Positions 4,849-5,155 of a stretch of 5,155 nt of DNA are shown one piece after another. This DNA is from an uncultured Ruminococcus sp. (GTDB lineage: Bacteria > Bacillota > Clostridia > Oscillospirales > CAG-272). A program made the position numbers and the translations under genes. The notes beneath the pieces were generated by a model that saw only the letters and a list, made by a program, of their open reading frames with translations, was not told where the DNA came from and ran no database searches. Position 1 is the first letter of the stretch; every line of letters starts with the position of its first letter. The stretch is taken from positions 1 to 5,155 of the forward strand of contig CACXCL010000083.1 of NCBI GenBank assembly GCA_902766115.1, read 5' to 3'.

Positions 4849-4881
4849 TTAGTGTGATAAATCAAAAGAGGAGCGGCTCTT

Positions 4882-5155
4882 ATGTTTGAAGACGTAAAAT
4901 CAAAAAAAGTATTTGAGTTTTTCGAGGCGATCTCCCGTATCCCCCGGGGCTCGGGCAACGAGGCGGGGATCGCTGACTATATCTGCGGATTCGCCGCGGA
5001 GAGAGGGCTCGACGCGTACCGCGACGGGGCGAACAACGTCTTTGTGACGAAGGAAGCGTCTCCCGGGCGAGAGAGCGCGCCGTCGGTGGTACTCCAGGGT
5101 CATCTCGACATGGTCTGCGAGGCCGACCCCGGCACGGAGCACGATTTCACGAAGG
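4882..5155 (+). CDS. pepD: Cytosolic non-specific dipeptidase (M20C, PepD-like), N-terminal part
   Basis: The first 91 codons of a peptidase D / aminoacyl-histidine dipeptidase; the rest lies beyond the right edge. Family members are cytosolic zinc metallopeptidases of MEROPS family M20 that cleave dipeptides and some longer short peptides; full length is about 480 residues. Visible hallmarks are VFEFFEAISRIPRGSGNE (10-27), DGANNVFV (48-55), and the metal-site motif VLQGHLDMVCE (70-80), where His74 is a zinc ligand and Asp76 is the conserved companion Asp, followed by HDF (87-89). The start is ATG 4882 with AGGAG eight bases upstream (4869-4873) and a well-formed promoter. No signal peptide is present. 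The remaining zinc ligands and the lid domain cannot be checked here. Confidence 0.93.
   Translation, partial: MFEDVKSKKVFEFFEAISRIPRGSGNEAGIADYICGFAAERGLDAYRDGANNVFVTKEASPGRESAPSVVLQGHLDMVCEADPGTEHDFTK

Noticed and set aside
1..5155. Search for CRISPR arrays, tRNAs, insertion sequences, retron/DGR-like repeats or toxin-antitoxin pairs
   Set aside because: No direct-repeat array, tRNA-like cloverleaf, transposase or paired small genes were seen on either strand by eye.

Overview
This 5155-base window looks like an ordinary chromosomal segment from a fairly GC-rich anaerobic Gram-positive bacterium, most likely a Clostridia-type Firmicute. The basis is the gene types (non-mevalonate isoprenoid genes, MgtE, PepD of peptidase family M20C, a small Clostridia-style zinc-ribbon protein), strong Shine-Dalgarno sites (GGAGG or AAAGGAG) and sigma-A-like promoters. 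The lineage is an inference. I see no tRNA, rRNA, CRISPR array, insertion sequence or phage gene.

Layout: six genes read leftward (minus strand) and one rightward. Reading leftward from the divergent promoter region at about 4688-4881, ispD (GTG start at 4687) overlaps ispF by four bases (ATGA). A 233-base gap rich in inverted repeats follows (3193-3425). Next come rpe and mgtE, only 28 bases apart and so probably one transcript. A separate promoter near 1019-1048 then drives a small zinc-ribbon protein gene (513-968). That gene is followed by a strong intrinsic terminator (424-463) lying just upstream of the start of a parallel beta-helix protein gene, which runs off the left edge. To the right of the divergent region, pepD (from 4882) runs off the right edge.

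Functionally, IspD and IspF catalyse two steps of the MEP pathway to isopentenyl diphosphate. Rpe interconverts ribulose-5-phosphate and xylulose-5-phosphate. MgtE imports Mg2+. PepD degrades dipeptides and short peptides. These are housekeeping functions with no obvious single pathway. The less ordinary points are the terminator-like hairpin against the beta-helix gene's ribosome-binding site, the structured 233-base leader of rpe-mgtE, the uncertain rpe start, the tailed IspD, and the uncharacterised acidic-tailed zinc-ribbon protein. I found no convincing new multi-gene system.
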